From positions 868,001 to 932,000 of the forward strand of contig CAWJOU010000005.1 in the NCBI GenBank assembly GCA_963844575.1: DNA of 64,000 bases, read 5' to 3'. Source of the stretch: DASZUK01 sp963844575 (lineage in GTDB: Bacteria; Actinomycetota; Acidimicrobiia; Acidimicrobiales; RAAP-2). Shown piece by piece: positions 29,252-38,402 of the stretch; positions within the stretch are counted from its first letter, which is position 1, and every line of letters begins with the position of its first letter. Under the pieces are notes generated by a model. The model searched no databases. It worked only from the letters and a program-made list of their open reading frames with translations, and was not told the origin of the DNA. The position numbers were made by a program, and so were the translations under genes.

Positions 29252-30732
29252 TCAGTGGTCATAGGCGAGCAGCGACCGGTGGGGCCGGGCACCGACGCGG
29301 TCGTTGTGCCAGATGACTGCGGTCAGGGCGAGCAGGCGTTGCAGCACCCGTACGACGACTCCGGCCTTCGTTCGGCCGCCATGGCGCTCGAGGTCGAACT
29401 GGCCGCCAGATGACTGCGGTCAGGGCGAGCAGGCGTTGCAGCACCCGTACGACGACTCCGGCCTTCGTTCGGCCGCCATGGCGCTCGAGGTCGAGCTGGC
29501 CCTTCAAGGTGTCGTTGACCGACTCGATGACCTGGCGAAGGGGTTTCAAGAACCGGGCGCCCGGACGCTGGTCTTCGCCCCGCATGGCCGGTCGGAGCAC
29601 GGCGGTGCAGAGCTTGGGGAGGCCGATGGTATTGGTGCAGTCCGGGCCGGTCGGCACCGGGGCGACAGGCATGATCCGACGGACAGAGGTCGTGCCGGTG
29701 CAGGTGGAGCCGGTCCCGCAGTACGTGAGCCCGCCGTGGAGGGTGCTGTCGACGAGGTGGAATCCACCGTGATCGGCCAAGAAGGTCTGCGAGCTCGGCG
29801 CTGAACCCGGGCGCCGAGTACGAGGCCTGATAGGCGGTTGCATCGCGGCCAAGACGACCTGGCCGCCGCTTGCCACCATGCGTCGCTGCAGGCGATCCCA
29901 CCCGCTTGCGTATCGATCGAAGCGTTGTAGACCCCGCAACGCAAGAGCAGCTTCGGGCCGGTGTAGTGGAACGTCGTATCGGACCCGTTGATATCGACCG
30001 TACGGTTTTGGAACCCCACGTCGATGGTCTGTCCGGGGATCCAGAACGGTGCCAGGTCTCCGAGATTGTTGAAGACCTTCGTGCCCTGCATGGCCACGAC
30101 CAGGTTGGCGCTGGCCGGGCTCACCCAGACGTGGTTGGCCTCCAGGGTGGTCCAATCGAGCAGGGACTCGGGCTCGACCAAGAGGTCCCGGAGTACGTCG
30201 CGCCGGTCGAGCTTGGGGTTCGAGAGGGCGAAGGTGATCGGCAGCCCGCCCGGCGTCGTGGACCAGGTGGAGCCGGAGGCCCCAGAAGTAGCGGGAGTGA
30301 CTGGCGCAGTACCCGTAGTCGGCGAAGCCGGACAGCTCGCTGCGCTTGGCCGTCTCCCGAGACCGCCCGCACTCGACGGGGGTGGAGTCCACCATCCAGA
30401 GGTCGTCGGACCACAACGTCGTCTGGCGGGCCACCGTCCGGATGAGGGCCTGGAGTTGCCCGGCGGCGGCCCGGAGGCGCTTGTTGTAGCCGGACTGGTG
30501 GCACGTAGGGGAACAGGTGCCAAAGGTGCGCCTTGGCGAAGCGGAGGAACCGGGTTTCGGAGCTGAAGCCCAACAGGGCCTGGACGACCGACAGCGTGAC
30601 GAGCTCGGCGTCGGAGAGCTTCGGGGCGATCCCGACGACCGGTCGGTATCGGGCCAGCTCGGGATGGGTCTTCAACTCGTCGTCGACATGCACGTAGAGT
30701 GCCGTGCAAAGGGTGTCCAGATCGGCGTCCAT
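29252..30732 (-). pseudogene. Transposase pseudogene, IS982-like
   Basis: The ATG at 30732 follows GGAGG and opens MDADLDTLCTALYVHVDDEL; the end, TGA at 29252-29254, gives HRSLLAYDH. Between them the frame is lost several times. One extra base near 30495 shifts the frame between FPYVP and QSGYNKRL, and another near 30245 shifts it between LVHDAG and GLPITFAL. From about 30150 to 29600 the sequence no longer looks like a transposase and has lower GC; transposase sequence resumes at GARFLKPLRQVIESVNDTLK. A 97-bp tandem duplication then puts the C-terminus out of frame. No active enzyme can be made. Confidence 0.8.
29311..29501. repeat. 97-bp tandem duplication inside the transposase
   Basis: Two copies of the same segment start at 29311 and 29408 (AGATGACTGCGG...) and match over about 94 bases with one A/G difference. 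The copied part encodes GQLDLERHGGRT to LTAVIW on the minus strand. The period of 97 is not a multiple of three, so the C-terminus is shifted out of frame. Confidence 0.92.
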
Positions 30733-30849
30733 GAGACCTCCAAGGTCGGAATGGCTTTGAGCAACGCCGATCTTGGACACCTTTTTCGCGCCGGTGGTGG
30801 ACCGCTGCGCAGCAGCGATCCCTTGGAATCACTCGTCTAGTGGACTGGC

Positions 30850-30878
30850 TTGCCTGGCGGCCCCGGCCGCCGTATCCT
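30850..30878 (+). promoter_or_regulatory. Putative rplM promoter with palindromic spacer
   Basis: TTGCCT at 30850-30855 and TATCCT at 30873-30878 are 17 bp apart. The spacer is the 7-2-7 palindrome GGCGGCC-CC-GGCCGCC followed by G, the same design as at rpsL. The insertion sequence ends only about 10 bp upstream of the -35 box, so the promoter was spared. The leader to the TTG start is about 70 nt. Confidence 0.55.
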
Positions 30879-30955
30879 GTTTCGTCGGCCCTCGGGCCGG
30901 TCAGAGCCCGTCCCGAAGAGGGGGCGACGGCCACTTCAGAGGTTGGGAAACCGCT

Positions 30956-31405
30956 TTGCGTACCTATTCACCGAAAGCGAACGAGATCGAGCGGGCGTGG
31001 CACGTCGTCGACGCCGACGGCCTCGTCCTGGGCCGCCTGGCGACGGAGGTCGCCCGGCTGCTGCGCGGGAAGCACCGCCCGTTCTTCGCCCCCCATCTCG
31101 ACACCGGCGACCACGTCGTCGTCGTCAACGCGGCGAAGGTCGTCCTGACGGCGGGCAAGGCGGAGGACAAGTTCGCCTACCGGCACAGCGGCTACCCGGG
31201 CGGCCTGCACAAGGAGAGTTACGCCCACCTGATGGAGCGGGCGCCCGAGGAGGTCGTCCGCCGGGCCGTTCGCGGGATGATCCCGAAGAACACGCTCGGC
31301 CGGCAACAGCTGGCCAAGTTGAAGGTCTACGCCGGCCCCGATCACCCACACGCGGCCCAGGACCCCCAGCCGCTCGACCTGCCGTCGGCCCGCCGGGCCG
31401 GCTGA
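30956..31405 (+). CDS. rplM: 50S ribosomal protein L13, TTG start
   Basis: Early 50S assembly protein, 149 residues. The conserved N-terminus MRTYSPKANEIERAWHVVDA requires the TTG at 30956 as start codon; the upstream in-frame sequence is unlike L13 and crosses the promoter. AGAGG is about 12 bases upstream, rather far. The signatures LVLGRLATEVARLLRGKHRP and AVRGMIPKNTLGRQQLAKLK are present. It is paired with rpsI as in nearly all bacteria. Confidence 0.95.
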   Translation: MRTYSPKANEIERAWHVVDADGLVLGRLATEVARLLRGKHRPFFAPHLDTGDHVVVVNAAKVVLTAGKAEDKFAYRHSGYPGGLHKESYAHLMERAPEEVVRRAVRGMIPKNTLGRQQLAKLKVYAGPDHPHAAQDPQPLDLPSARRAG

Positions 31406-31419
31406 GGAGGCACCCCGCC

Positions 31420-31812
31420 ATGCCCGTTCCGCTCTCGCAGACGACCGGCCGCCGCAAGCAGGCCGTCGCCCGGGTCCGCTTCCGCCCCGGCCAAGGGGCC
31501 ATCAAGGTCAACAAGCGCCCCTTCGAGGACTACTTCCCGTCGGCCACCCACCGCATGCTGGCCAGCGAGCCGCTCCGGATCACGAGCACCGCGGAGTCGT
31601 ACGACATTGACGCGACGATCGACGGCGGTGGCATGTCCGGCCAGGCCGGCGCCCTGCGGCTCGGCATCGCCCGGGCCCTCTGCGACCTCGACCCCGAGCT
31701 GCGCGCCGCGCTCAAGCGCGCCGGCTTCCTCACCCGCGACGCCCGCGAGAAGGAGAGCAAGAAGTACGGCCTGAAGAAGGCCCGAAAGGCCCCGCAGTAC
31801 TCGAAGCGGTAG
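31420..31812 (+). CDS. rpsI: 30S ribosomal protein S9
   Basis: Small-subunit protein whose C-terminal tail touches P-site tRNA; 130 residues from the ATG at 31420, with GAGGAGG about 9 bases upstream. TTGRRKQAVARVRFRPG, GGGMSGQAGALRLGIARAL and the basic ending KKARKAPQYSKR are intact, including the terminal KR. The stop begins a row of TAGTGGG repeats that leads to glmM. Confidence 0.97.
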   Translation: MPVPLSQTTGRRKQAVARVRFRPGQGAIKVNKRPFEDYFPSATHRMLASEPLRITSTAESYDIDATIDGGGMSGQAGALRLGIARALCDLDPELRAALKRAGFLTRDAREKESKKYGLKKARKAPQYSKR

Positions 31813-31851
31813 TGGGCGCCCCGGCGTAGTGGGTCCTCAGTAGTAGTGGGC
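31810..31851 (+). repeat. TAGTGGG junction repeats with micro-ORFs
   Basis: TAGTGGGC (31810), TAGTGGGT (31827) and TAGTGGGC (31844) recur every 17 bases. In each, a TAG stop shares its G with a GTG start: the rpsI stop with a 6-codon frame (31812-31829), that frame with a 5-codon frame (31829-31843), then a TAG at 31844-31846 with the glmM GTG at 31846. It resembles the adk-map junction. Confidence 0.65.
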
Positions 31852-33186
31852 CGAGCCCGTTTCGGGACCGACGGCGTTCGAGGTACCGCCAACGCCGAGC
31901 TGACGGCCGAGCTGGCGCTGGCCCTCGGCCACGCCGCCGCCCGGGTGCTCCGGGCCCCGACCTTCGTGGTCGGCCGGGATACCCGCCGTTCCGGCCCCCT
32001 CCTCCAGGCCGCGCTCTCGGCCGGCCTGGCCGCCGAAGGGGCCGACGTGGTCGACGTCGGTGTCCTCCCGACGCCCGGCGTCGCGTACTGCGCCGAGCAG
32101 CGCGCGGTGCCGGCGGCCATGGTCTCGGCCTCGCACAACCCGTTCGCCGACAATGGCATCAAGCTCTTCGGCCCCGGCGGCACGAAGCTGGCCGTCGAGG
32201 TCGAAGCGGCAGTCGAGGCGGAGATCGACGCGGTCCTCGGGGCCGACGCCGTCCCCGGCCCGACCGGCCGGGAGGTGGGGACGATCGCCCCGGACGACGG
32301 CGCGGCCGCCGCCTACCGCCGGCACCTGGCCGACGCCCTCGACGGCCGCCGGCTCGACGGCCTCCGCGTCATCCTCGACTGCGCCAACGGCGCGGCCGCT
32401 AATGTCGCGCCGGCCACCTTCGAAGCCCTCGGCGCCCAGGTCACGACGGTGGCCTGCGACCCCGACGGCGCCAACATCAACGACCGCTGCGGGTCGACCC
32501 ACCCCGACGCGCTGGCCGCCGCGGTACTGGCAACCGGAGCTGGTCTCGGCCTGGCTTTCGACGGCGACGCCGACCGGGTCGTGGCCGTCGACCACACCGG
32601 ATCGGTGGTGCACGGCGACCGGCTGATGGCGCTGTTCGCGGTCGACCTGGCCAGCCGGGACGAGCTGACCGGGAACACCGTCGTCGTCACCGTCATGACC
32701 AACCTCGGGTTTCGCCTGGCCATGGCCGAGCGCGGCATCCACGTGCAAGAGACCCCGGTGGGCGACCGGCACGTCCTGATGGCCCTCGAGGCCGGTGGCC
32801 TGGCCCTCGGAGGCGAGCAGTCCGGGCACATCGTCTTTCGCCACCGGGCCACCACCGGCGACGGAGTGCTGAGCGGGCTGCTGCTGGCCGACCTGTTGGC
32901 CCGCTCCGGACGTTCGCTGCCCGAGCTGGCCGACGGCCTGATGGAGCAGCTGCCCCAGGTGCTGGTCAACGTTTGGGTGGCCGACGCCGGTCGCCTGGCC
33001 GACGCGGCCCCCGTGTGGGCGGCCGTCCGGGAGGCCGAGGGACGGCTGGGCGGCACCGGCCGGGTGCTGCTCCGGCCGAGCGGCACCGAGTCGCTCGTCC
33101 GGGTGATGGTGGAGGCGGCCACCGAGGACGAAGCCACCGAGGTGGCGCAGTCGCTGGCCGGGATCGTGGAGCGGTCGCTCGGGTAG
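31846..33186 (+). CDS. glmM: Phosphoglucosamine mutase
   Basis: Converts glucosamine-6-phosphate to glucosamine-1-phosphate for UDP-GlcNAc and wall synthesis; 446 residues. The phosphorylated serine is S96 in VSASHNPFADNGIK, the Mg loop is DGDADRVVAVD, and the sugar-binding and phosphate-binding loops GGEQSGH and RPSGTESLVRVM follow. The start GTG overlaps a stop at the end of the junction repeats. glmS, often next, is not in the window. Confidence 0.96.
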   Translation: MGRARFGTDGVRGTANAELTAELALALGHAAARVLRAPTFVVGRDTRRSGPLLQAALSAGLAAEGADVVDVGVLPTPGVAYCAEQRAVPAAMVSASHNPFADNGIKLFGPGGTKLAVEVEAAVEAEIDAVLGADAVPGPTGREVGTIAPDDGAAAAYRRHLADALDGRRLDGLRVILDCANGAAANVAPATFEALGAQVTTVACDPDGANINDRCGSTHPDALAAAVLATGAGLGLAFDGDADRVVAVDHTGSVVHGDRLMALFAVDLASRDELTGNTVVVTVMTNLGFRLAMAERGIHVQETPVGDRHVLMALEAGGLALGGEQSGHIVFRHRATTGDGVLSGLLLADLLARSGRSLPELADGLMEQLPQVLVNVWVADAGRLADAAPVWAAVREAEGRLGGTGRVLLRPSGTESLVRVMVEAATEDEATEVAQSLAGIVERSLG

Positions 33187-33196
33187 CCTCGCTGCT
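33184..33196 (+). promoter_or_regulatory. Leaderless-type -10 element before acpS
   Basis: TAGCCT at 33184-33189 lies 7 bases before the acpS ATG, so transcription from it would begin at or next to the start codon. It straddles the glmM stop codon. No convincing -35 box is visible. Confidence 0.35.
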
Positions 33197-33688
33197 ATGG
33201 ACGGCATCGACGGCGTCGTGGGCGTCGGGGTCGATGCCGTCGATGTCGACCGGTTCCGCCTGGCCTTGCGTCGGCGCCCGCGACTGGCCGACCGCCTCTT
33301 CACCGACGGCGAGCGGGCCGACGTCGCCGCCACCCGCGATCCAGCCGAGCGACTGGCCGCCCGTTTCGCGGCCAAGGAGGCCACGATGAAGGCCCTCGGC
33401 AGCGGCCTCGGCAGCTTCCGGTTCCACGACGTCGAAGTAGTCCGGGCGGGGGGCAGCAGTTGGGCCACCCAGGGCGCACCGTTGCTTCGGTTGTCGGCGG
33501 CCGCGGCTCAGTTGGCCGGGGACCGCCGCATCGCTCGCTGGCACGTCTCGCTGACGCACACGCCCCACGTCGCCATCGCCATGGTGGTCGCCGAAGGCGG
33601 CTCGGACGGCACAGTGGTCGCCGAAGGCGGCTCGGACAGCACAGTGGTCGCCGAAGGCGGCGGGCCGCCAGACGGGGACGGGGCCTAG
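33197..33688 (+). CDS. acpS: Holo-[acyl-carrier-protein] synthase with repeat tail
   Basis: Transfers phosphopantetheine from CoA to acyl carrier protein. GVGVDAVDVDRF near the N-terminus and RFAAKEATMKALG in the middle supply the Mg-binding Asp and Glu; SLTHTPHVAIAMVVAE ends the fold at about residue 132. The family has about 120-130 residues; this one has 163. The extra C-terminus comes from a 30-bp unit repeated two and a half times (33584-33660), which encodes VVAEGGSDGT, VVAEGGSDST and VVAEGGG. The repeat has copied the last strand of the domain. Confidence 0.92.
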   Translation: MDGIDGVVGVGVDAVDVDRFRLALRRRPRLADRLFTDGERADVAATRDPAERLAARFAAKEATMKALGSGLGSFRFHDVEVVRAGGSSWATQGAPLLRLSAAAAQLAGDRRIARWHVSLTHTPHVAIAMVVAEGGSDGTVVAEGGSDSTVVAEGGGPPDGDGA

Positions 33689-33692
33689 CCCG

Positions 33693-35086
33693 GTGCGCCC
33701 GGTGGTGACGGTGGCCGAGATGCGGGCCGCCGACGCGGCGGCGCTGGCCCACGTCGACCAGGCCGCGCTGGTCGCCCGGGCCGGGACGGCGGTCGCGTTT
33801 GCCGCCCTCCGGCTGCTCGGCTCCGGCTACGGCCACCGGGTCGTCGTCGTGGCCGGCAAGGGGAACAACGGTGCGGACGGCCGCGTCGCCGGCGCAGTCC
33901 TGCGTCGGCGGGGCAGTCGGGTAACGCTGCTCGACGCGGCCGCCCCCGGGCGGCTGCCGCCGTGCGACCTCGTGATCGACGCCGCCTACGGCACCGGCTT
34001 CCGGGGCACGTACGCCGCGCCGCTCGTCCCAGCCGGGGCCCGGGTGCTCGCCGTCGACATCCCGTCCGGCGTCGACGGCGACAGCGGCCTCGCCTCCGGC
34101 CGGCCGATGCCGGCCGACCGGACGGTCACGTTCGCCGCCCTCAAGCCCGGCCTCCTCCAGGGCGACGGGCCCCGGCTGGCCGGCGAGGTCGTCGTCGCCG
34201 ACATCGGTGTGCCCGTCGGCGAGCCACCGGTCGGCCTCGTCGAGGACGCCGACGTCGCGGCGGCCGTGCCCCGGCGGTCGCCCTCGTCGCACAAGTGGGC
34301 GACCGCGGTGGCCGTCGTCGCCGGGTCGCCGGGCATGGAGGGCGCGGCCGCGCTGGCCGCCGCCGGCGCCTCCCATGCCGGCGCCGGCATGGTCCGCCTC
34401 GCGGTACCCGGCGTCCCGACCGACCAGCCCGGGCCGTGGCCGATCGAGGCCGTCCGGCTGGCGCTGCCGGCCAGCGGCTGGGCGGACGACGTGCTCGACG
34501 TGCTCGGCCGGTGCCGGGCCCTCGTCGTCGGTCCGGGCCTCGGCCGCGCCGAGCACACCGGTGCCGAGGTCCGGCGGCTGGTGGCCGCGTCCACCGGTCC
34601 CGGTCGTCGCCGACGCCGACGCGCTCTTCGCCCTCGGCGACGCGGCCGCCGCTCGCCCAGTCCTCGCCGGCGACCGGCCGGTCGTCCTCACGCCGCACGA
34701 CGGCGAGTACGAACGGCTCGCCGGGGAGCCACCGGGCCCGGACCGCGTGGCCGCGGCCCGCCGGCTGGCCGACCGCACCGGTGCGGTCGTCCTCCTCAAG
34801 GGCTCGCTCACCGCCGTCGCGTCGCCGTCGCCGGGGCCGGATGCCGCCGGCCCGGTGCGGCTGGCCGCGGCCGGCAGCCCCCGCTTGGCCACCGCCGGCA
34901 CCGGTGACGTCCTGTCCGGCATCGTCGGCGCCTTCCTCGCCCGCGGCGCCGCTGCGCCGGCCGCCGCCGCGCTGGCGGCGCACGTCCACGGCCGGGCGGC
35001 CGGACGGGGCCCGGCCGAGGGGCTCGTCGCCGAGGATCTGCCGCCGCTGGTGGCCGGCTGGCTGTCGGCCCACCTGGTGGACGGCG

Positions 35087-35094
<8 letters not shown>
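33693..35094 (+). CDS. nnr: Bifunctional NAD(P)H-hydrate epimerase/dehydratase, frameshifted
   Basis: Repairs hydrated NAD(P)H. The N-terminal epimerase half has AGKGNNGADGRVAG and AVDIPSGVDGDSG; the C-terminal dehydratase half has HKWATAVAVVAGSPGMEGAA, LTPHDGEYERLAG and the catalytic loop TAGTGDVLSGIVGAF. The frame changes by one extra base near 34600, between EVRRLVAAST and VPVVADADALFALG; removing one C restores a continuous protein of about 467 residues. Everything else is intact, so a sequencing or assembly error is more likely than loss. The start is the GTG at 33693. Confidence 0.85.
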
Positions 35095-36264
<1,170 letters not shown>

Positions 36265-36268
<4 letters not shown>

Positions 36269-37245
36269 GGCCGATCCGCTGGACCGTCACCGCGGCCGCC
36301 CTCGGCGCGGCCGCCGGCACCGCCTACGCGGTGCAGCGAGCGGCCGCCCGGCGCTGGCAGGTGAGCGAACGCGACCTGATCGCCGGTGGGCGGACGCTGC
36401 CGCCGGACCTCGAGCACCATTTCGTCCCGGTCGACGACGGCGGCCGCATCCACGCCGTCGAGCGGGGGAGCGGGCCGCCGGTGGTGCTCGTCCACGGCAT
36501 CACCCTCGGCGTGGCGACGTGGGCCCCCCAGCTCCGCCAGTTGGGTGACCGGCACCGGGTCATCGCCGTCAGCCAGCGCGGTCACGGCCAATCCCTGGCC
36601 GGCGACGACGGCTACACGTTCGAGCGGCTGGCCGACGACCTGCTCGAGGTCCTGCGCGCCCTCGACGTCACCGGCGGGCTGCTCGTCGGCCACTCGATGG
36701 GTGGAATGGTCAGCCAGCTCCTCGCCGTGCGCCGGCCCGACGAGCTGGCCCGGCACGTCCGCGGCCTGGTGCTCGCGTCCACGACCGCCGGACCGGTCGT
36801 GCCCGGTCCGGGCGGCGTCCTCGTCGGCGCCGCCCTGGCCAGCGGGGCCGCCCGGGGCCTCGGCCGGGCCGAGCGCCGCGGTCGTGGCCTCTTCCCCTCC
36901 GACGACCTCGCGCTCTGGATCGCCCGGGCCACGTTCGGCGCCGCGCCGGCACCAGCCGACGTCGAGCTGACGCGATCCATGATGGCCGCCATGTCGCCGT
37001 CGGCCTTCTCCGGGCTCTTCGGCCCGCTGCTCACCTTCGACGTCCACCGGCAGATCCACGCCATCGACCTCCCCACGCACGTCGTCGTCGGGTCCCGCGA
37101 CGTCGGCACCCCGCCGCGGCTGGCTCGGGCGATCGTCGAACAGATCCCCGGCGCCGAGCTGACCGTCTACGCCGGCTGCGGGCACATGGTCATGCTCGAG
37201 CGACCCGACGAGCTCTGCGACCTGCTGCGCCGGGCCGCCGGGTAG
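36265..37245 (+). CDS. Membrane-anchored alpha/beta hydrolase
   Basis: 326 residues. A hydrophobic segment at about residues 7-25 probably anchors or exports the protein. The alpha/beta-hydrolase fold follows: VVLVHGIT oxyanion loop, nucleophile S144 in GHSMGG, an Asp in VVVGSRDVGTPP and His in GCGHMVMLERPDEL. The substrate cannot be read from the sequence; lipase, esterase or haloperoxidase-like enzymes share these motifs. The GTG start overlaps the alr stop as GTGA. Its place between alr and the tsa genes is common in actinobacteria. Confidence 0.85.
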
Positions 37246-37869
37246 ATGGCCGACGATCCAAAGGCGGCCCTCCGGGCCGACGATCCAAAGGCGGCCCTCC
37301 GGGCCGACGATCCGCTGGCGCTCCTCCGGGCGGAGGCCCTCGGCTGTGTCAAGTGCCCGCTGGCCGCCGGCCGGACGCAGGTCGTCTTCGGCGTCGGCGA
37401 TCCGCGGGCCGGCCTGATGTTCGTCGGTGAGGGGCCCGGCCGGGACGAGGATCTGGCCGGCGAGCCCTTTGTCGGCCGGTCCGGCCAGCTGCTCGACCGG
37501 CTGATGGCCGAGGAGATCGGCATCGACCGGAGCCGTTGCTACATCGCCAACGTCGTCAAGTGCCGGCCGCCGAACAACCGCGACCCCCGTCCGGACGAGA
37601 TCGCCGCCTGCCGCCCCTACCTCGAGCGCCAGCTCGAGCTGATCGCTCCCCGCGTCGTCGTCACGCTCGGCAACTTTGCGACGAAGCTCCTCCTCGACAC
37701 GTCCGACGGCATCCGCCGCGTCCGCGGTCGGGCGTACCCGTTCGCCGGCGGGTCCCTCGTCCCGACGTACCACCCCGCGGCGGCGCTCCGGTCCGGCGGT
37801 ACCGTCCTGGCCGAGATGCGAGCCGACTTCGTCCGGGCCAAGCGCCTCCTCGCCGAAGGCGCCCCGTGA
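37246..37869 (+). CDS. Uracil-DNA glycosylase, type 4 (iron-sulfur)
   Basis: Removes uracil from DNA. The 4Fe-4S ligands are C34 and C37 (CVKC), C106 (VVKCRPPNNRDP) and C122 (AACRPYL), in family spacing. The active-site motifs are GEGPGRDEDLAGEPFVGRSG and TYHPAA. The N-terminus consists of three 9-residue repeats (ADDPKAALR twice, then ADDPLALLR) from a 27-bp tandem repeat at 37249-37329. The ATG follows the hydrolase stop with no gap. Neighbours are otherwise tRNA-modification genes. Confidence 0.93.
   Translation: MADDPKAALRADDPKAALRADDPLALLRAEALGCVKCPLAAGRTQVVFGVGDPRAGLMFVGEGPGRDEDLAGEPFVGRSGQLLDRLMAEEIGIDRSRCYIANVVKCRPPNNRDPRPDEIAACRPYLERQLELIAPRVVVTLGNFATKLLLDTSDGIRRVRGRAYPFAGGSLVPTYHPAAALRSGGTVLAEMRADFVRAKRLLAEGAP
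37249..37329 (+). repeat. 27-bp tandem repeat at the start of the glycosylase gene
   Basis: GCCGACGATCCAAAGGCGGC... is repeated exactly at 37249-37275 and 37276-37302; a third, diverged unit occupies 37303-37329. The unit is a multiple of three, so the frame is kept. Confidence 0.9.
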
Positions 37870-38402
37870 GCTGGTCCCTGGAGGCGACCACGCACGGGGC
37901 GGACGACACCCGAGCGCTCGCCGACGCGCTCGCCGGCGAGGTCCGGGCCGGCGACGTCCTGTTGCTCGTCGGCGGCCTCGGCGCCGGCAAGACGACGTTC
38001 GCCCAGGGGTTCGCCCGGCGGCTCGGCGTCGAAGGGCCGGTGACGAGCCCGACGTTCACGCTCGTCCGCCAGTACCCGTGCTCGCTCGGCCAACTCCTCC
38101 ACGCCGACGTCTACCGGCTCGACCGGCTGGCCGAGGTGGCCGACCTCGGCCTGGCCGAGCTCGTCGAGGGAGGCTCGGCGGAGAGGGGCCTGGACGGCGC
38201 CGTGGCCCTCGTCGAATGGGGCGACGCGGCCGCCCCGGTCTTCGGTCCCGATGCCCTGACGGTGTCGCTCGCCCCTCGGCCGGACGACGACGACGCCCGG
38301 GACGTCACGGTCGAGGGCGGCGACGCCTGGGCCGACCGGCGGGGGCGGCTGGCCGACGCGGTTGCGCCGTGGGCTCGATCGGCAAAGACGGCCGGGCGGT
38401 GA
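37866..38402 (+). CDS. tsaE: tRNA t6A biosynthesis ATPase TsaE
   Basis: ATPase that works with TsaB and TsaD to form threonylcarbamoyladenosine at tRNA position 37. It has 178 residues. The Walker A motif GGLGAGKTT is at residues 36-44, followed by TSPTFTLVRQYP and HADVYRLD. The last 40 residues, beyond VEWGD, are Asp/Arg-rich and weakly conserved. GTG at 37866 overlaps the preceding stop; its TGA overlaps the tsaB GTG. Confidence 0.94.
   Translation: MSWSLEATTHGADDTRALADALAGEVRAGDVLLLVGGLGAGKTTFAQGFARRLGVEGPVTSPTFTLVRQYPCSLGQLLHADVYRLDRLAEVADLGLAELVEGGSAERGLDGAVALVEWGDAAAPVFGPDALTVSLAPRPDDDDARDVTVEGGDAWADRRGRLADAVAPWARSAKTAGR

Larger units (their letters stand above)
29234..30836. mobile_element. 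Decayed insertion sequence (IS982-like) at the truA stop
   Basis: A 1603-bp element bounded by CTAG on both sides (29230-29233 and 30837-30840), read as a 4-bp target duplication. The ends are inverted repeats: ATTCCAAGGGGTC at 29241-29253 against the complement of 30817-30829, with 18 of 21 positions matching in the outer 21 bases. Inside is one transposase gene on the minus strand, broken by frameshifts, a 97-bp tandem duplication and an unrelated insert. The family name rests on the DSTPVECGRSRET and ESVNDTLKGQLDLERHGGRT motifs, recalled from actinobacterial proteins labelled IS982 family. Confidence 0.8.

Noticed and set aside
29304..30566. Plus-strand open frames within the insertion sequence
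   Set aside because: They are the reverse of the transposase remains and have no recognisable domain.
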